A stretch of DNA of 64,000 bases from JBBQLG01 sp038327655 (GCA_038327655.1 JBBQLG010000008.1:1-64000); one strand, 5' to 3'; shown: positions 16,965-26,558, counted from the first letter of the stretch. Numbers and translations are program-made. Notes: generated from the sequence alone by a model not told the origin.

Positions 16965-17591
16965 ATGACCGATTCTTTCGAGACTATAATTGACAGCATT
17001 GCGCAGGATGGCTACGGCGTACTGGATAACTTCCTGACAGCGGATGAAGTCGGGGCACTGGCGGCACAATTGCGCTACCGCCGGGCACAGGGCGTGTTTC
17101 GTACGGCGGGTGTCGGGCAGGGGCGGGCAACGGTCGAAACCCAGATCCGGGGCGATGAGATTTTGTGGTTGGATGCCGCCAGCCTGACAACGGAAGAAGC
17201 TGCTTTCCTGGCCCGAATCGACCAGTTTCGGGAATATGTCAACAAGACGTGTTACATGGGCCTGCGGGATGCCGAGTTTCACTATGCCCTGTACCCGCCC
17301 GGCACGTTCTACAAACGCCACCTCGACCAGTTTCGCACCGGTCGCGTGGGTGGGGCGCAGCGTAAACTTTCCGTCATCTGCTACCTCAACGCCGACTGGA
17401 TGGATACCGATGGTGGTCAGTTAGCCATTTACCTCCCCAACACGGCGTCTGGTACCGAAGAAACCATCACCATCGAGCCATTGGGTGGTCGCCTGGTCTG
17501 TTTCGAGAGTGGCCGGTTGGAACACGAAGTAAAACCCGCCGGACGCGAACGGCTGAGCCTGACCGGTTGGTTGCGCACGGGCGACCTGTGA
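16965..17591 (+). CDS. 2OG-Fe(II) oxygenase lying inside the nuo operon
   Basis: 208 residues. The Fe(II)-binding facial triad reads H119-x-D121 (KRHLDQF) and H187 (LEHEV), with R196 (in RLSLTGWL) as the 2-oxoglutarate-binding Arg, in a jelly-roll pattern. Similar proteins belong to the prolyl-4-hydroxylase-like / PKHD-type 2OG oxygenases and hydroxylate protein or small-molecule substrates with O2 and 2-oxoglutarate. It begins 10 bases after nuoK and ends 59 bases before nuoL on the same strand, so co-transcription with complex I is likely. Whether it acts on complex I is unknown. Confidence 0.8.
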   Translation: MTDSFETIIDSIAQDGYGVLDNFLTADEVGALAAQLRYRRAQGVFRTAGVGQGRATVETQIRGDEILWLDAASLTTEEAAFLARIDQFREYVNKTCYMGLRDAEFHYALYPPGTFYKRHLDQFRTGRVGGAQRKLSVICYLNADWMDTDGGQLAIYLPNTASGTEETITIEPLGGRLVCFESGRLEHEVKPAGRERLSLTGWLRTGDL

Positions 17592-17650
17592 CAGTCGTTT
17601 GGTTTCGGAACCGACAATGGGGATATTTGTGGCCATTCTGAATAACCCCA

Positions 17651-19531
17651 ATGCCCGATTTTTCTCCTCTCTTCTGGCTTCTTGTTGTTGGCTGTCTGCC
17701 CTTTGCCGGGGCTGCGGTGCTTAGCCAGTTCCGGTCGGGCGTGGCAGCGGGCTGGGTTGCCGTTACCCTGACAATGCTCGGCTTGGTGGCGTCGGTTTGG
17801 TTGGCGACGCAGGTACCGGCTACACCCGTGGTCTGGCGGCAGGCGTGGGCGTCATTCGGCTCGATTACCATTCCCGTCAGTGTACAGTTCGACCGGTTGG
17901 CGGTGCTGATGCTGGTGCTGGTGCATCTGGTGGGGCTATTGGTGCAGGTTTACTCTATTTCATACCTCCGCACCGATGGCCGGTTGCCCCGTTACTTCGC
18001 ATTTCTGCAACTGTTTATCGGCGCAATGCTCGGTATTGTGCTGGCGGGTAATCTGGTGGTGCTGTATGCCTTCTGGGAGTTGGTCGGGCTGGCCTCGTAC
18101 CTGCTCATCGGTTTCTGGTACGACCGTCCGGCTGCGGTGGCTGCGGCCAAAAAAGCCTTTCTGATGAATCGTATCGGAGACATGGGCTTTCTGATCGGTA
18201 TTTTTCTGACGATTTATTTCCTGCATACCACCGAGTTAACGGCTTTCACCGCAGCCCTGCCAACGCTGGCGGGCGTGTGTCTCTTCATGGGGTGTATGGG
18301 TAAATCGGCGCAGTTTCCGTTGTTGACCTGGCTGCCCGACGCCATGGAAGGTCCCACGCCCGTATCGGCACTGCTGCACGCAGCCACGATGGTAGCCGCT
18401 GGTATTTTTCTGCTGGCGCGTATTCATCCGCTGCTCTCCCCCGATGCGCTGTTGATTATCCTCCTCATCGGCACCATCACCACCATCTGGGGCGGTTACT
18501 CGGCCCTTTGCCAAACGGATATCAAGAAGGTACTGGCCTTCTCAACGATCTCGCAGTTGGGGCTAATGGTAGCTGCGATGGGAACCGGTAACCCAAATGG
18601 AGCGATGTTTCATTTGCTGACGCACGCGTTTTTTAAAGCGGGTCTGTTCCTGAGTGCCGGGGCCGTGATCCACGCCGTACATTCGCAGGAGATGGGTCAG
18701 ATGGGTGGGCTGCGAACCAAACTGCCAATCACGTTTTGGGTGTATACTGCTTGTGCGGCCGCGCTGGTTGGTCTGCCTTTGTTCTCCGGTTTTCTGTCGA
18801 AAGAAGCCATTTTGGGTGGGACCGTAAGCTGGGCGATGCAGCGGGGTGGGGGCATGGCCTGGGTTATTCCGGGGTTACTGATCGCGTCGTCCGGCTTGAC
18901 TGCCGTGTACATGGCCCGGCAGTGGCGGCTGGTTTTTTTCGGCCCTCCGCGTTATCCGTCGAGTGTTCACCCGCATGAAGCCGACGCACCGATGACCGTT
19001 CCGATGGGGGTGCTGGCTGCTTTATCGGTGGCATTCTGGTTTTCGTTGAATCCGTTTTCGGCGCACGGTAGCTGGTTTTTCCGGCTTTTTCCCATGGCCG
19101 AAGTCGACGTGCCGATCTGGTTAGGTATGGTGTCGGTTGGGTTGGCCGGGTTGGGGATTGCGCTTGGCTTTCGCCTGCCCGAACCCAATCCGATGCATTT
19201 TTGGGTGCGGCTTTCCGTTCGGTACGGCTTCCTCGACGAATGGTACAACATCCTGTTTATTCGCCCCGTCCGGCAGTTGGCCCGGCGACTGTATCAGGCC
19301 GATCAGCGGGTGGTCGATGGCGTGGTGAATGGCCTGGGGATGGGGTCGGTCGTGTTTGCGCACCTGATAAGCTGGTTCGATCGCTACATTATTGATGGAT
19401 TAGTGAATGGCTCGGTGTGGCTGGCCGGTCGGATCGGCAAACTCATCCGGTCGCTGCAAAGCGGTCAGGTTCAGTCCTATATTGCTACGGCCGTAGTTAG
19501 TTTTCTACTGCTGCTCTGGTGGCTTTTGTAA
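17651..19531 (+). CDS. nuoL: NADH-quinone oxidoreductase subunit L
   Basis: 626 residues, the usual NuoL length, with some 16 hydrophobic segments. Family motifs include LVGLASYLLIGFWYDRP, MGKSAQFPLLTWLPDAMEGP and VSALLHAATMVAAGIF. Antiporter-like proton-pumping subunit at the far end of the complex I membrane arm, with a long C-terminal helix extension. Confidence 0.95.
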   Translation: MPDFSPLFWLLVVGCLPFAGAAVLSQFRSGVAAGWVAVTLTMLGLVASVWLATQVPATPVVWRQAWASFGSITIPVSVQFDRLAVLMLVLVHLVGLLVQVYSISYLRTDGRLPRYFAFLQLFIGAMLGIVLAGNLVVLYAFWELVGLASYLLIGFWYDRPAAVAAAKKAFLMNRIGDMGFLIGIFLTIYFLHTTELTAFTAALPTLAGVCLFMGCMGKSAQFPLLTWLPDAMEGPTPVSALLHAATMVAAGIFLLARIHPLLSPDALLIILLIGTITTIWGGYSALCQTDIKKVLAFSTISQLGLMVAAMGTGNPNGAMFHLLTHAFFKAGLFLSAGAVIHAVHSQEMGQMGGLRTKLPITFWVYTACAAALVGLPLFSGFLSKEAILGGTVSWAMQRGGGMAWVIPGLLIASSGLTAVYMARQWRLVFFGPPRYPSSVHPHEADAPMTVPMGVLAALSVAFWFSLNPFSAHGSWFFRLFPMAEVDVPIWLGMVSVGLAGLGIALGFRLPEPNPMHFWVRLSVRYGFLDEWYNILFIRPVRQLARRLYQADQRVVDGVVNGLGMGSVVFAHLISWFDRYIIDGLVNGSVWLAGRIGKLIRSLQSGQVQSYIATAVVSFLLLLWWLL

Positions 19532-19601
19532 TATATTCCGGCAGGCGCCCACGTTTGCCCAGGTCAGATTATCGGTGGAGGTGGGCCTCCGCTTTACGTG
19601 C

Positions 19602-21269
19602 ATGATTTTATCGTTACTGATTTTTTTACCGTTGATCGGTGCAGCACTGGTCGCTCTGTGGCCCGATGTCCGGCGCGACGATCTGAAATGGATCGCCTTA
19701 ATCTCGACCGGTGCCGAACTGGTGCTGGCCGGGCTGGCGTACCGGCAATTCGATCCGGCAGACGGTGGTTATCAACTTCTCGAACAGGCCAACTGGATTA
19801 CCCTGCCGCTGGGTAGTCTGGGCGTGGTCTCGATTGATTACCTGCTGGGTGTCGATGGCATTAGTCTGCCATTGGTCATTTTATCGGCATTGGTGCTGCT
19901 GGTGGGCGTGGTCGCATCCTGGGCCATTACGGAGCGGGTAAAGGCTTATTTCGCGCTGTACCTCCTGCTGACGAGTGCCGTCATCGGCTGTTTTATCGCC
20001 CTCGACTTTTTCCTGTTCTTCCTGTTTTTCGAGTTTATGCTCCTGCCCATGTACTTCCTGATCGGGCTGTGGGGCGGGCCGCGCCGGGAGTATGCGTCCA
20101 TCAAATTCTTTCTCTACACGCTGTTTGGCTCCGTCCTGATTTTGTTGGTGATGATTGCGCTGTACCTGTCCGTGATGGACCCCGTCAGCACGGCCATTGG
20201 ACTTGGACTGGCTACCGAACCGGGCGAAGTAACGGATCAGATTATTCAGCAGGTTCAGTTCCAACTCATCCACGGGCAACTGCAGCCTTCGGAACTGGTA
20301 CACACCTTCGACCTGCGCTACATGGCCGACGGCCACAATTACCTGCCCGACTCACTGCTGAATGGCCTGCGCGAAGTGGGCGTTGGCGACTGGTCGGCGC
20401 GTAGTCTGGCATTCTGGGCGCTGTTTCTGGGCTTTGCCATTAAACTGCCCATCGTGCCGGTGCATACCTGGTTGCCGGATGCTCACGTAGAGGCTCCCAC
20501 GCCGGTGTCGGTGGTGCTGGCGGGGGTGCTGCTCAAAATTGGCGGTTATGGTTTTATCCGAATTGCCTGGAGCCTGTTTCCCGATGTGGCCGCCGACTAT
20601 GCCGTCTGGCTGGCCGGTCTGGGCGTTTTGTCCATCGTTTACGGTGGTCTGAACGCGCTGGCGCAGTACGATCTAAAGAAGATGATCGCCTATTCGTCAA
20701 TATCACACATGGGATTTGTCCTGCTCGGTATTGCGTCCATCACGGCCGAGGGCGTCAACGGGGCGGTGTACCAGATGGTGAGCCACGGCGTGTTGTCGGC
20801 GATGCTGTTTCTGCTAACGGGCGTGATTTACGACCGGACCCACGACCGGCGTATCGACTCGTACCGGGGCCTGAATCAGGTGATGCCGCAGTACGCTACC
20901 CTTACCGCCGTGGCTTTTTTCGCGTCGCTGGGGCTACCGGGCTTCTCTGGTTTCGTGGGGGAGTTGTTTACGCTGATGGGTAGTTTTCAGTCCACCTGGC
21001 TGCCCGGCTGGCTCACGGCCGTTGCCACGCTGGGCATCGTGCTGGCGGCAGCGTATTTCCTCTGGACGCTGCAACGCATGTTTTTCGGCCCCTACTGGAA
21101 CCGCCACGACGCGGGCGATGGCCTGACAATGCTCACTGACCTGACACCCCGTGAACGCTGGCTGCTCATTCCGCTCGGCGCACTGGCGTTGATTTTAGGG
21201 CTGTTTCCGAACCTGATTTTTAGCCTCAGTCAGGCGTCCGTCACGCGGTGGCTGCTGCCCTTTCAATGA
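19602..21269 (+). CDS. nuoM: NADH-quinone oxidoreductase subunit M
   Basis: About 555 residues from ATG 19602, which starts directly with the first membrane helix (MILSLLIFLPLIGA); the upstream GTG at 19575 would only add nine residues. Motifs: FEFMLLPMYFLIGLWGG, VPVHTWLPDAHVEAPTPVSV and LKKMIAYSSISHMGFVLLG. Antiporter-like pump subunit. An insertion of about 70 residues near 190-260 carries periplasmic-looking sequence between helices. It is the last nuo gene here; nuoN does not follow. Confidence 0.95.
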   Translation: MILSLLIFLPLIGAALVALWPDVRRDDLKWIALISTGAELVLAGLAYRQFDPADGGYQLLEQANWITLPLGSLGVVSIDYLLGVDGISLPLVILSALVLLVGVVASWAITERVKAYFALYLLLTSAVIGCFIALDFFLFFLFFEFMLLPMYFLIGLWGGPRREYASIKFFLYTLFGSVLILLVMIALYLSVMDPVSTAIGLGLATEPGEVTDQIIQQVQFQLIHGQLQPSELVHTFDLRYMADGHNYLPDSLLNGLREVGVGDWSARSLAFWALFLGFAIKLPIVPVHTWLPDAHVEAPTPVSVVLAGVLLKIGGYGFIRIAWSLFPDVAADYAVWLAGLGVLSIVYGGLNALAQYDLKKMIAYSSISHMGFVLLGIASITAEGVNGAVYQMVSHGVLSAMLFLLTGVIYDRTHDRRIDSYRGLNQVMPQYATLTAVAFFASLGLPGFSGFVGELFTLMGSFQSTWLPGWLTAVATLGIVLAAAYFLWTLQRMFFGPYWNRHDAGDGLTMLTDLTPRERWLLIPLGALALILGLFPNLIFSLSQASVTRWLLPFQ

Positions 21270-21346
21270 GTGAATTGGTGAATGAGTGGTTGAGCGAATA
21301 AAAAAACCAGGCATTCGCTCACTCACTCATTCATTCACCAATTCAC
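21270..21346. terminator. Long imperfect hairpin of GAATGAGTGA type between convergent genes
   Basis: Left arm 21270-21299 pairs with 21313-21346 apart from a four-base insertion and about two mismatches; the loop includes seven A. Located between the stops of nuoM (21269) and the LptD gene (21355). Similar low-complexity repeats occur at 38366-38440 and 59004-59081. Confidence 0.6.
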
Positions 21347-21354
21347 CTATTCTC

Positions 21355-24300
21355 CTACCGATAGGCCCCCCCAAATCCGCCACTGTCGTAGAAACTCCGG
21401 CGACGGCTCAACTTTAACTCCTGCAAAATGGCCGACCGGACCCGCAGATCGAACGAGTAGTTGCTGGACCGCTGGGCACTACCGGCGTAGGGCGTCCAGT
21501 TGAACGACATTTCCCAGCAGTGCAGGTCGCGGTTAATGCCCACCGTCGTCAGCGAAGGCGATTTGTACGTAAAATCATACCCTGTATTGAACGTGAATTT
21601 CCACTTCGGCGTCAGGCTGAAATCGCCGGTTAGGGTCAGGGCCTGCACCACGTTGCTCTGTACGGGCGTGTATTTGTTGATGCTCAGCGTGTAGCTGATG
21701 TTCACCGACCACGGAATGTTGAAATCGACGTACAGGTCCGGGTTCTGGTTAATGGCCCCGATGGTAGCGTCGGATACACCAGCGGCTCGTTTGGGCTTAT
21801 TGGCTCCTTTGGGCGCCAGCCGGGTACTCAGGTAGAAGTTCAGGTTGGTCAGCCGTGCCAGCCCCTGACCCGATAAAAGGGCAAATTTCTGTACGCGTGG
21901 GTAGGCCGTAGTGCTGTCGGGCCGGGGTACCTGAAGCTGTCGCGGAATGGCCGGGTAGTACGTTCCCGCCGTTGAGTACGGATAATAATAGCCGCCCGGT
22001 ACGGCCCGGTACGCGTAGGGGTCTAAGGTGGAGGAGAAGTTAAAATTGACGTTTTTGAAAATCTGTGTGTTGGCACTGATCTGAATCGGCGAGAAATTAT
22101 ACCCGTCGATGGCCAGCAGGTTGTAGCTGCCGTTGATGCTGATGTTGTCGAACAGGGGTATTTTTTTGAACTCCTTCCCCGTCGTGTCGTCTTTGATACG
22201 GACTTTCATTTCCAACTGGTTCACGATCCCGAACGAAATGTTGGCCTGCTGCCCCGGCGCACTGCTACCGTAACCTCCACCAAAACCCCGATACCGCGAA
22301 AACTTGCGCCGGTAATCCGGCAGGTACGCCAATGGCCCGTCGGCGGGGGTTCGGCCAAAGTCCAGCGTCTGAAAAAAGCCAAAGGCCGAACTGGAGAAGT
22401 CGGGCGTGTAGCTGAAAGAAATGGACGGTGCAATGGTGTGGCGGATGGCCTCGATGCGTTTCCCCCGGATAAAATACGTGCCGTAGAGCCTGGTGTTCAT
22501 GCTGGCACTTACCGCGAAGTTGTAGGTAGGGAAAAAACCCCTTGCGGTGTCGATGCGCACCGAGTCGGTCCTTTTGATGTAGCTGTAATTCAACTGTTTG
22601 GTGTACACATCGCCCTGAATGGAGAAGCCGGGTGTGAGGTTGATGTATTTCAGTAATTTCACGTTTGGCAGCGACACCGGAATGCTGTAGCGGATGGTGG
22701 GCTGGGAATTTTGTAGAATCCGGGGGAGGTTGGCGAGGTTGAACGCCACTAAATTGGGGTCGGCAGTGGTAACAATCAGGCCCCGGCGAATCTGGTCGGC
22801 CCGCAGTAAACTGTCCTGAATAATCTGCACCCGGCTTTTGGTAATCCGGCCCGCCACCACGAACCCCAGCCCGGTGGTGTCGAAAACGGTACGGATGGTG
22901 TTGCTGATGGCGTAGCTGGCACTGACATCCAGGCCCAGCCGGAAACTCTCGAACCAGCGGCCCGTACCCCCTTTGAGCGCAAACGGAGCAATCTGATTCA
23001 GACCGAAGTTAAAATCCGTAGAGATGTCCGTTTTGCCGTTGGTCCGTATGCCCGTGCGCTGGTCCAACTGCCCGAACTGCTGGTTCACCCGGATGTTGGC
23101 CCCGGCGCGGGCGTACTGCCCCAGCGTCCGGCTGTACTGCACCGACGACCCGGCCACGTTGGAGATATACCGCTGCGTATCGTACGAGTTATAGGAGTTA
23201 TAACTGTTGCTGCTCACGTTTACATTGGCCGAGAACGACCCCCGTCCGTGCGGAATGGGGGCGTGCGACCAGGTCAGCGAAAAATCGTTTCGGGGCTTAT
23301 TGGTGGTGTCGACCCGGTCGCCGGAGCGGTTGCGGGCAAAGCTCAGGTTAATGCCCCCGCTGTAGCGATACTTTTTGTTGTAGGCCGATGAGACACCCAG
23401 TCCCCAGCTTCCGCGCGAATAGATCTGCCCCCGAAACTGCAACCCAAGGTTTTCGTTCACGGCTAAGTAATAGCCGCCATCGCGCAGGTAAAAGCCCCTT
23501 CCGTTGGGTTCTTCGCCGTACTGCGGCACAATAATGCCCGATACACCGATGTCTTTTTTCTTGGGAAACGGAAAAAAACCAAACGGCAGGCCAATGGGCA
23601 AAGGAATCTGGTTGATGACCAGGTTGAACGGTCCCGCCACTACCTGTTTATTTTTGACGACTTTTAGTCGGGGGGCGTTAATGTGAAAGTGCGGAGTGGC
23701 CAGATTACACGTGGTGTAAATGGCCCCCCGGATGTAGAGATTATCTTCGTTGTCTTTTTTTACGTTTTTACCGCGAATATTTCCTTCGCCCTGCTGGGTA
23801 ATAACACCCTGGATCAGCCCTTTTTTAGACTTGAAATTATACCGTATTTCTTTGGCGTCGTATTTCTCGGAGCCGTCCTGAAAAACGGGTTGACCAATGG
23901 TTTTTTTTGCCGTTGAATCATAACGTCCTTTGGCGTACACTTCATTGGTGCGATAATTGAGCTTAATATAATCAGCTTTGAGCGTAATTTGCCCGTAGGT
24001 AACCTGCGCTTCGCCAAAAAGCTCCATCGTTTGTGTATTGCTCTCAAACCGGCTGGAGTCCTTGGAGGTGTATTTGACCGTGGTGGCAAAGGTCGCGTCG
24101 GCCTGAGTCGTGTCTTTAGCCGCTATCGCCCGTTGCGTGGTATCGCTGCCCGTAGTGCCCGTAACCGAACGTATACCCGATGGGCGGGTGGGCGTAACCG
24201 TCTGACTGGTCGGCCGGGTTAGCCCACCGGTCGGGCGGGGCGGAACCGGGCGGGCGGGCGTTTGCGCCAGTACGATAACTGAACTGGCCGGTAGCCATAA

Positions 24301-24369
24301 AAACAGCCAGACCAGCCGCCAGGCGATGGGGTGGCGTACACTAAAATACGATGTGATGAGAGTTGTCAA
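21355..24369 (-). CDS. lptD: Putative LPS assembly protein LptD (OstA family)
   Basis: About 1,004 residues if translation starts at TTG 24369. The N-terminus has a signal-like segment (WLFLWLPASSVIVLAQ), a Pro/Thr-rich linker, then an OstA/LptA-like beta-jellyroll (ELFGEAQVTYGQITLKADYI) and a large outer-membrane barrel with many aromatic-ended strands. It would insert lipopolysaccharide in the outer leaflet of the outer membrane. No ATG lies between the upstream promoter-like box (24411-24418) and the signal peptide, so a TTG (24369) or GTG (24423) start must be used; the box favours TTG. The open frame continues to 24669 but overlaps the divergent amidase gene. Confidence 0.8.
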   Translation of the reverse strand: MTTLITSYFSVRHPIAWRLVWLFLWLPASSVIVLAQTPARPVPPRPTGGLTRPTSQTVTPTRPSGIRSVTGTTGSDTTQRAIAAKDTTQADATFATTVKYTSKDSSRFESNTQTMELFGEAQVTYGQITLKADYIKLNYRTNEVYAKGRYDSTAKKTIGQPVFQDGSEKYDAKEIRYNFKSKKGLIQGVITQQGEGNIRGKNVKKDNEDNLYIRGAIYTTCNLATPHFHINAPRLKVVKNKQVVAGPFNLVINQIPLPIGLPFGFFPFPKKKDIGVSGIIVPQYGEEPNGRGFYLRDGGYYLAVNENLGLQFRGQIYSRGSWGLGVSSAYNKKYRYSGGINLSFARNRSGDRVDTTNKPRNDFSLTWSHAPIPHGRGSFSANVNVSSNSYNSYNSYDTQRYISNVAGSSVQYSRTLGQYARAGANIRVNQQFGQLDQRTGIRTNGKTDISTDFNFGLNQIAPFALKGGTGRWFESFRLGLDVSASYAISNTIRTVFDTTGLGFVVAGRITKSRVQIIQDSLLRADQIRRGLIVTTADPNLVAFNLANLPRILQNSQPTIRYSIPVSLPNVKLLKYINLTPGFSIQGDVYTKQLNYSYIKRTDSVRIDTARGFFPTYNFAVSASMNTRLYGTYFIRGKRIEAIRHTIAPSISFSYTPDFSSSAFGFFQTLDFGRTPADGPLAYLPDYRRKFSRYRGFGGGYGSSAPGQQANISFGIVNQLEMKVRIKDDTTGKEFKKIPLFDNISINGSYNLLAIDGYNFSPIQISANTQIFKNVNFNFSSTLDPYAYRAVPGGYYYPYSTAGTYYPAIPRQLQVPRPDSTTAYPRVQKFALLSGQGLARLTNLNFYLSTRLAPKGANKPKRAAGVSDATIGAINQNPDLYVDFNIPWSVNISYTLSINKYTPVQSNVVQALTLTGDFSLTPKWKFTFNTGYDFTYKSPSLTTVGINRDLHCWEMSFNWTPYAGSAQRSSNYSFDLRVRSAILQELKLSRRRSFYDSGGFGGAYR

Positions 24370-24410
24370 CGAATCTATAATTACCGGGCATCCTGTGGTG
24401 GCCGGGTTTG

Positions 24411-24418
24411 CAAAGGTA
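24411..24418 (-). promoter_or_regulatory. Candidate -7 box (TACCTTTG) for the LptD gene
   Basis: The minus strand carries an exact TAnnTTTG match. Transcription would begin near 24404, leaving TTG 24369 as the first usable start codon. The -33 element is unclear. Confidence 0.5.
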
Positions 24419-24454
24419 TTCACCAACGTTTGTCCTGATACCGCCTTGAAACGC

Positions 24455-25360
24455 ATGTCGCTGTTAAAAATTATTAAATCGGCCGTGGCATCGGCAGTCG
24501 GAGTACCAACGCTGTTCTCACTGGTAAGTACGAGTTTGTTACTGGCCGGGATGTTGCCCCTGCTCGCCGTATCGCCCTGGTCGCCGGATCGTCGGCTGAT
24601 GCCTTTCGGTGTAGTCGGTGATACGCTGGAACTGGACGAAACGGCCGTGCCCAACGCCATTCGTACCATCGTGCTGGATGCCGGTCACGGCGGCAAAGAC
24701 CCCGGTACGCACGGCCGCTACGCCAGAGAGAAAAACATTAACCTCAAACTGATTCTGGCCCTGGGACGGAAAATAAAGGCCAAGCAGCCCAATGTCCGGG
24801 TCATCTACACGCGGGTTGGCGATCATTTTGTTGATTTATACGAACGGGGTGCCATTGCCAACCGCAACCGGGCCGATTTATTCATTTCGATTCACTGCAA
24901 CGCCAGCCCCTCGAGCAGTCAGGTGCATGGCACCGAAACCTATACGTTAGGACTGCACCGCACCGAAAGCAACTTAGACGTGGCCCGGCGCGAAAATGCC
25001 GTTATCCTCCAGGAAGCAAACTACCAGCAAACCTACAAAGGCTTTGACCCAAATTCAGCACTGGCTACGATTATGCTGGCAAATTATCAGCACGCGTTTA
25101 TGGCCACCAGCATCAGTTTTGCCGAGAAGATCGAGCATAATTTCCGCACCACCGCCGACCGACGCAGCAATGGGGTGAAACAAGCCGGTTTTATTGTGCT
25201 CTGGAAAACAACCATGCCCAGTGTACTGGTCGAGTCGGGCTACCTCACCAACCCCAGCGAAGAAGATTTTCTGGCCTCCGCCGATGGGCAGGATCAGATT
25301 ACCACGGCCATCTACAACGCCTTTGCCCAGTACAAGCGGGAGATCGAAGCAACCAATTGA
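24455..25360 (+). CDS. N-acetylmuramoyl-L-alanine amidase (Amidase_3)
   Basis: About 301 residues from ATG 24455, chosen because it gives a membrane or signal segment (residues 15-40) and clears the divergent promoter region. Amidase_3 motifs: VLDAGHGGKDPG with the zinc His, then a Glu in the REKNINL block, and SIHCNAS with the second zinc His; catalytic Glu in VLVESGYLTN. The enzyme cuts the bond between muramic acid and the stem peptide in peptidoglycan. Its gene is divergent from lptD and is followed by an MCE gene, an envelope-biogenesis setting. Confidence 0.85.
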   Translation: MSLLKIIKSAVASAVGVPTLFSLVSTSLLLAGMLPLLAVSPWSPDRRLMPFGVVGDTLELDETAVPNAIRTIVLDAGHGGKDPGTHGRYAREKNINLKLILALGRKIKAKQPNVRVIYTRVGDHFVDLYERGAIANRNRADLFISIHCNASPSSSQVHGTETYTLGLHRTESNLDVARRENAVILQEANYQQTYKGFDPNSALATIMLANYQHAFMATSISFAEKIEHNFRTTADRRSNGVKQAGFIVLWKTTMPSVLVESGYLTNPSEEDFLASADGQDQITTAIYNAFAQYKREIEATN

Positions 25361-25474
25361 TGACCAAAACGCTACCTTCGCGGGACAATTCACCCCCGAA
25401 GCGAGTTATATCAGAAGCAGCACCTGGAACCGCCACCATCAGCGGACCGGTCAATTACTCAATAAACACGACGC

Positions 25475-26497
25475 ATGAAATTTTCGCAGGAGGCAAAAGT
25501 GGGTATTCTGGCCGTTGTAGCCATGCTGATGCTCTATTTCGGATTCAGTTTTTTAAAAGGGCAGGATTTTTTTTCCACCACCAGTCAGTATGAAGTTGTT
25601 TACGATAACATTGATGGGCTGACGCCTTCCAACCCTGTTTTGCTCAACGGCCTCACCGTCGGGAAAGTCAAGAGCATCGACATTTTACAGAATCAGAGTA
25701 ACAAACTCCTGGTCACCCTCGAACTGAACAATAAGATCGTGGTAGGGACCGGTTCACGGGCTATTTTGGCCGATGGTGCCTTGCTGGGCGGTAAAATTAT
25801 CCGGTTGGTTATCAATCAAAAGGGAACACCGCTGCCCAACAACGGCCGACTCGTTGCCGAAAAAGAATCGGGCCTGAGTGCCCTGATCCGGGAGAAAACC
25901 CTGCCCGTGCTAACCAACGTCGATACCCTGGTGGTGCAGTTGAACCGGGTGGTGGCCTCTTTCGACCAGACGGCCATTGTGCTCAACAAGACCCTGAGCG
26001 GAGCCAACGCAGTAACCGGTACGCTGAATGCCACCCTGCTGGAGAACCGGGCGGGCCTGAACCAGACGCTGGCGAACGTGAACCGGCTGTCGGCCTCGCT
26101 GATCGAGACCGAGAAGCAACTGAAGCCCATCCTGACCAAAACAGGCAATTTTACGGATTCGCTCAGTACACTGCCCCTCAAACAAACGTTAAGGTCTGTT
26201 AATCAATCCATACAGGGGCTGCAAAAGATACTGGCCGATATCAACAAAGGGCGTGGTTCGCTGGGTAAACTCACCACCGACGATTCGTTGTACGTGAACG
26301 TGAGCCGGTCGACGGCCAGCCTCGAAAAACTCCTGACCGATTTCCGGCAGAACCCCAAGCGGTACGTTCATTTCTCGCTCTTTGGTCGTAAGGAAGATAA
26401 AAAGCCTGCCACTGGTCCCGCCCCGTTACCCCCCGTCATCTACTCGCCCCGTTCCATGTCGACCACCACCGATGCACGGGCTGATACGACGAAGTAG
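25475..26497 (+). CDS. MlaD/MCE-domain lipid transport protein
   Basis: 340 residues. One N-terminal membrane helix (MKFSQEAKVGILAVVAMLMLYFGF) precedes an MCE domain (about 38-118: YDNIDGLTPSNPVLLNGLTVG) and a long helical region (about 130-290), then a Pro/Ser tail. MCE proteins are the substrate-binding part of Mla-type ABC transporters moving lipids between membranes. The usual permease (MlaE) and ATPase (MlaF) genes are not adjacent. The gap 25361-25474 shows no gene; TACCTTCG at 25373-25380 is a weak -7 candidate. Confidence 0.8.
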   Translation: MKFSQEAKVGILAVVAMLMLYFGFSFLKGQDFFSTTSQYEVVYDNIDGLTPSNPVLLNGLTVGKVKSIDILQNQSNKLLVTLELNNKIVVGTGSRAILADGALLGGKIIRLVINQKGTPLPNNGRLVAEKESGLSALIREKTLPVLTNVDTLVVQLNRVVASFDQTAIVLNKTLSGANAVTGTLNATLLENRAGLNQTLANVNRLSASLIETEKQLKPILTKTGNFTDSLSTLPLKQTLRSVNQSIQGLQKILADINKGRGSLGKLTTDDSLYVNVSRSTASLEKLLTDFRQNPKRYVHFSLFGRKEDKKPATGPAPLPPVIYSPRSMSTTTDARADTTK

Positions 26498-26501
26498 ACG
26501 G

Positions 26502-26536
26502 TTTGTATCAGCACACGAGTGAGGTTGCTATCTTTA
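26502..26536 (+). promoter_or_regulatory. Candidate promoter for the ATPase/TOPRIM-like pair
   Basis: TTTG at 26502-26505, a 23-base spacer, and TATCTTTA at 26529-26536, one mismatch from TAnnTTTG. It would start a transcript some 15 bases before the ATG at 26559. This suggests the pair has its own promoter. Confidence 0.4.
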
Positions 26537-26558
26537 AACCCGTGGAAAATAAAAATTT

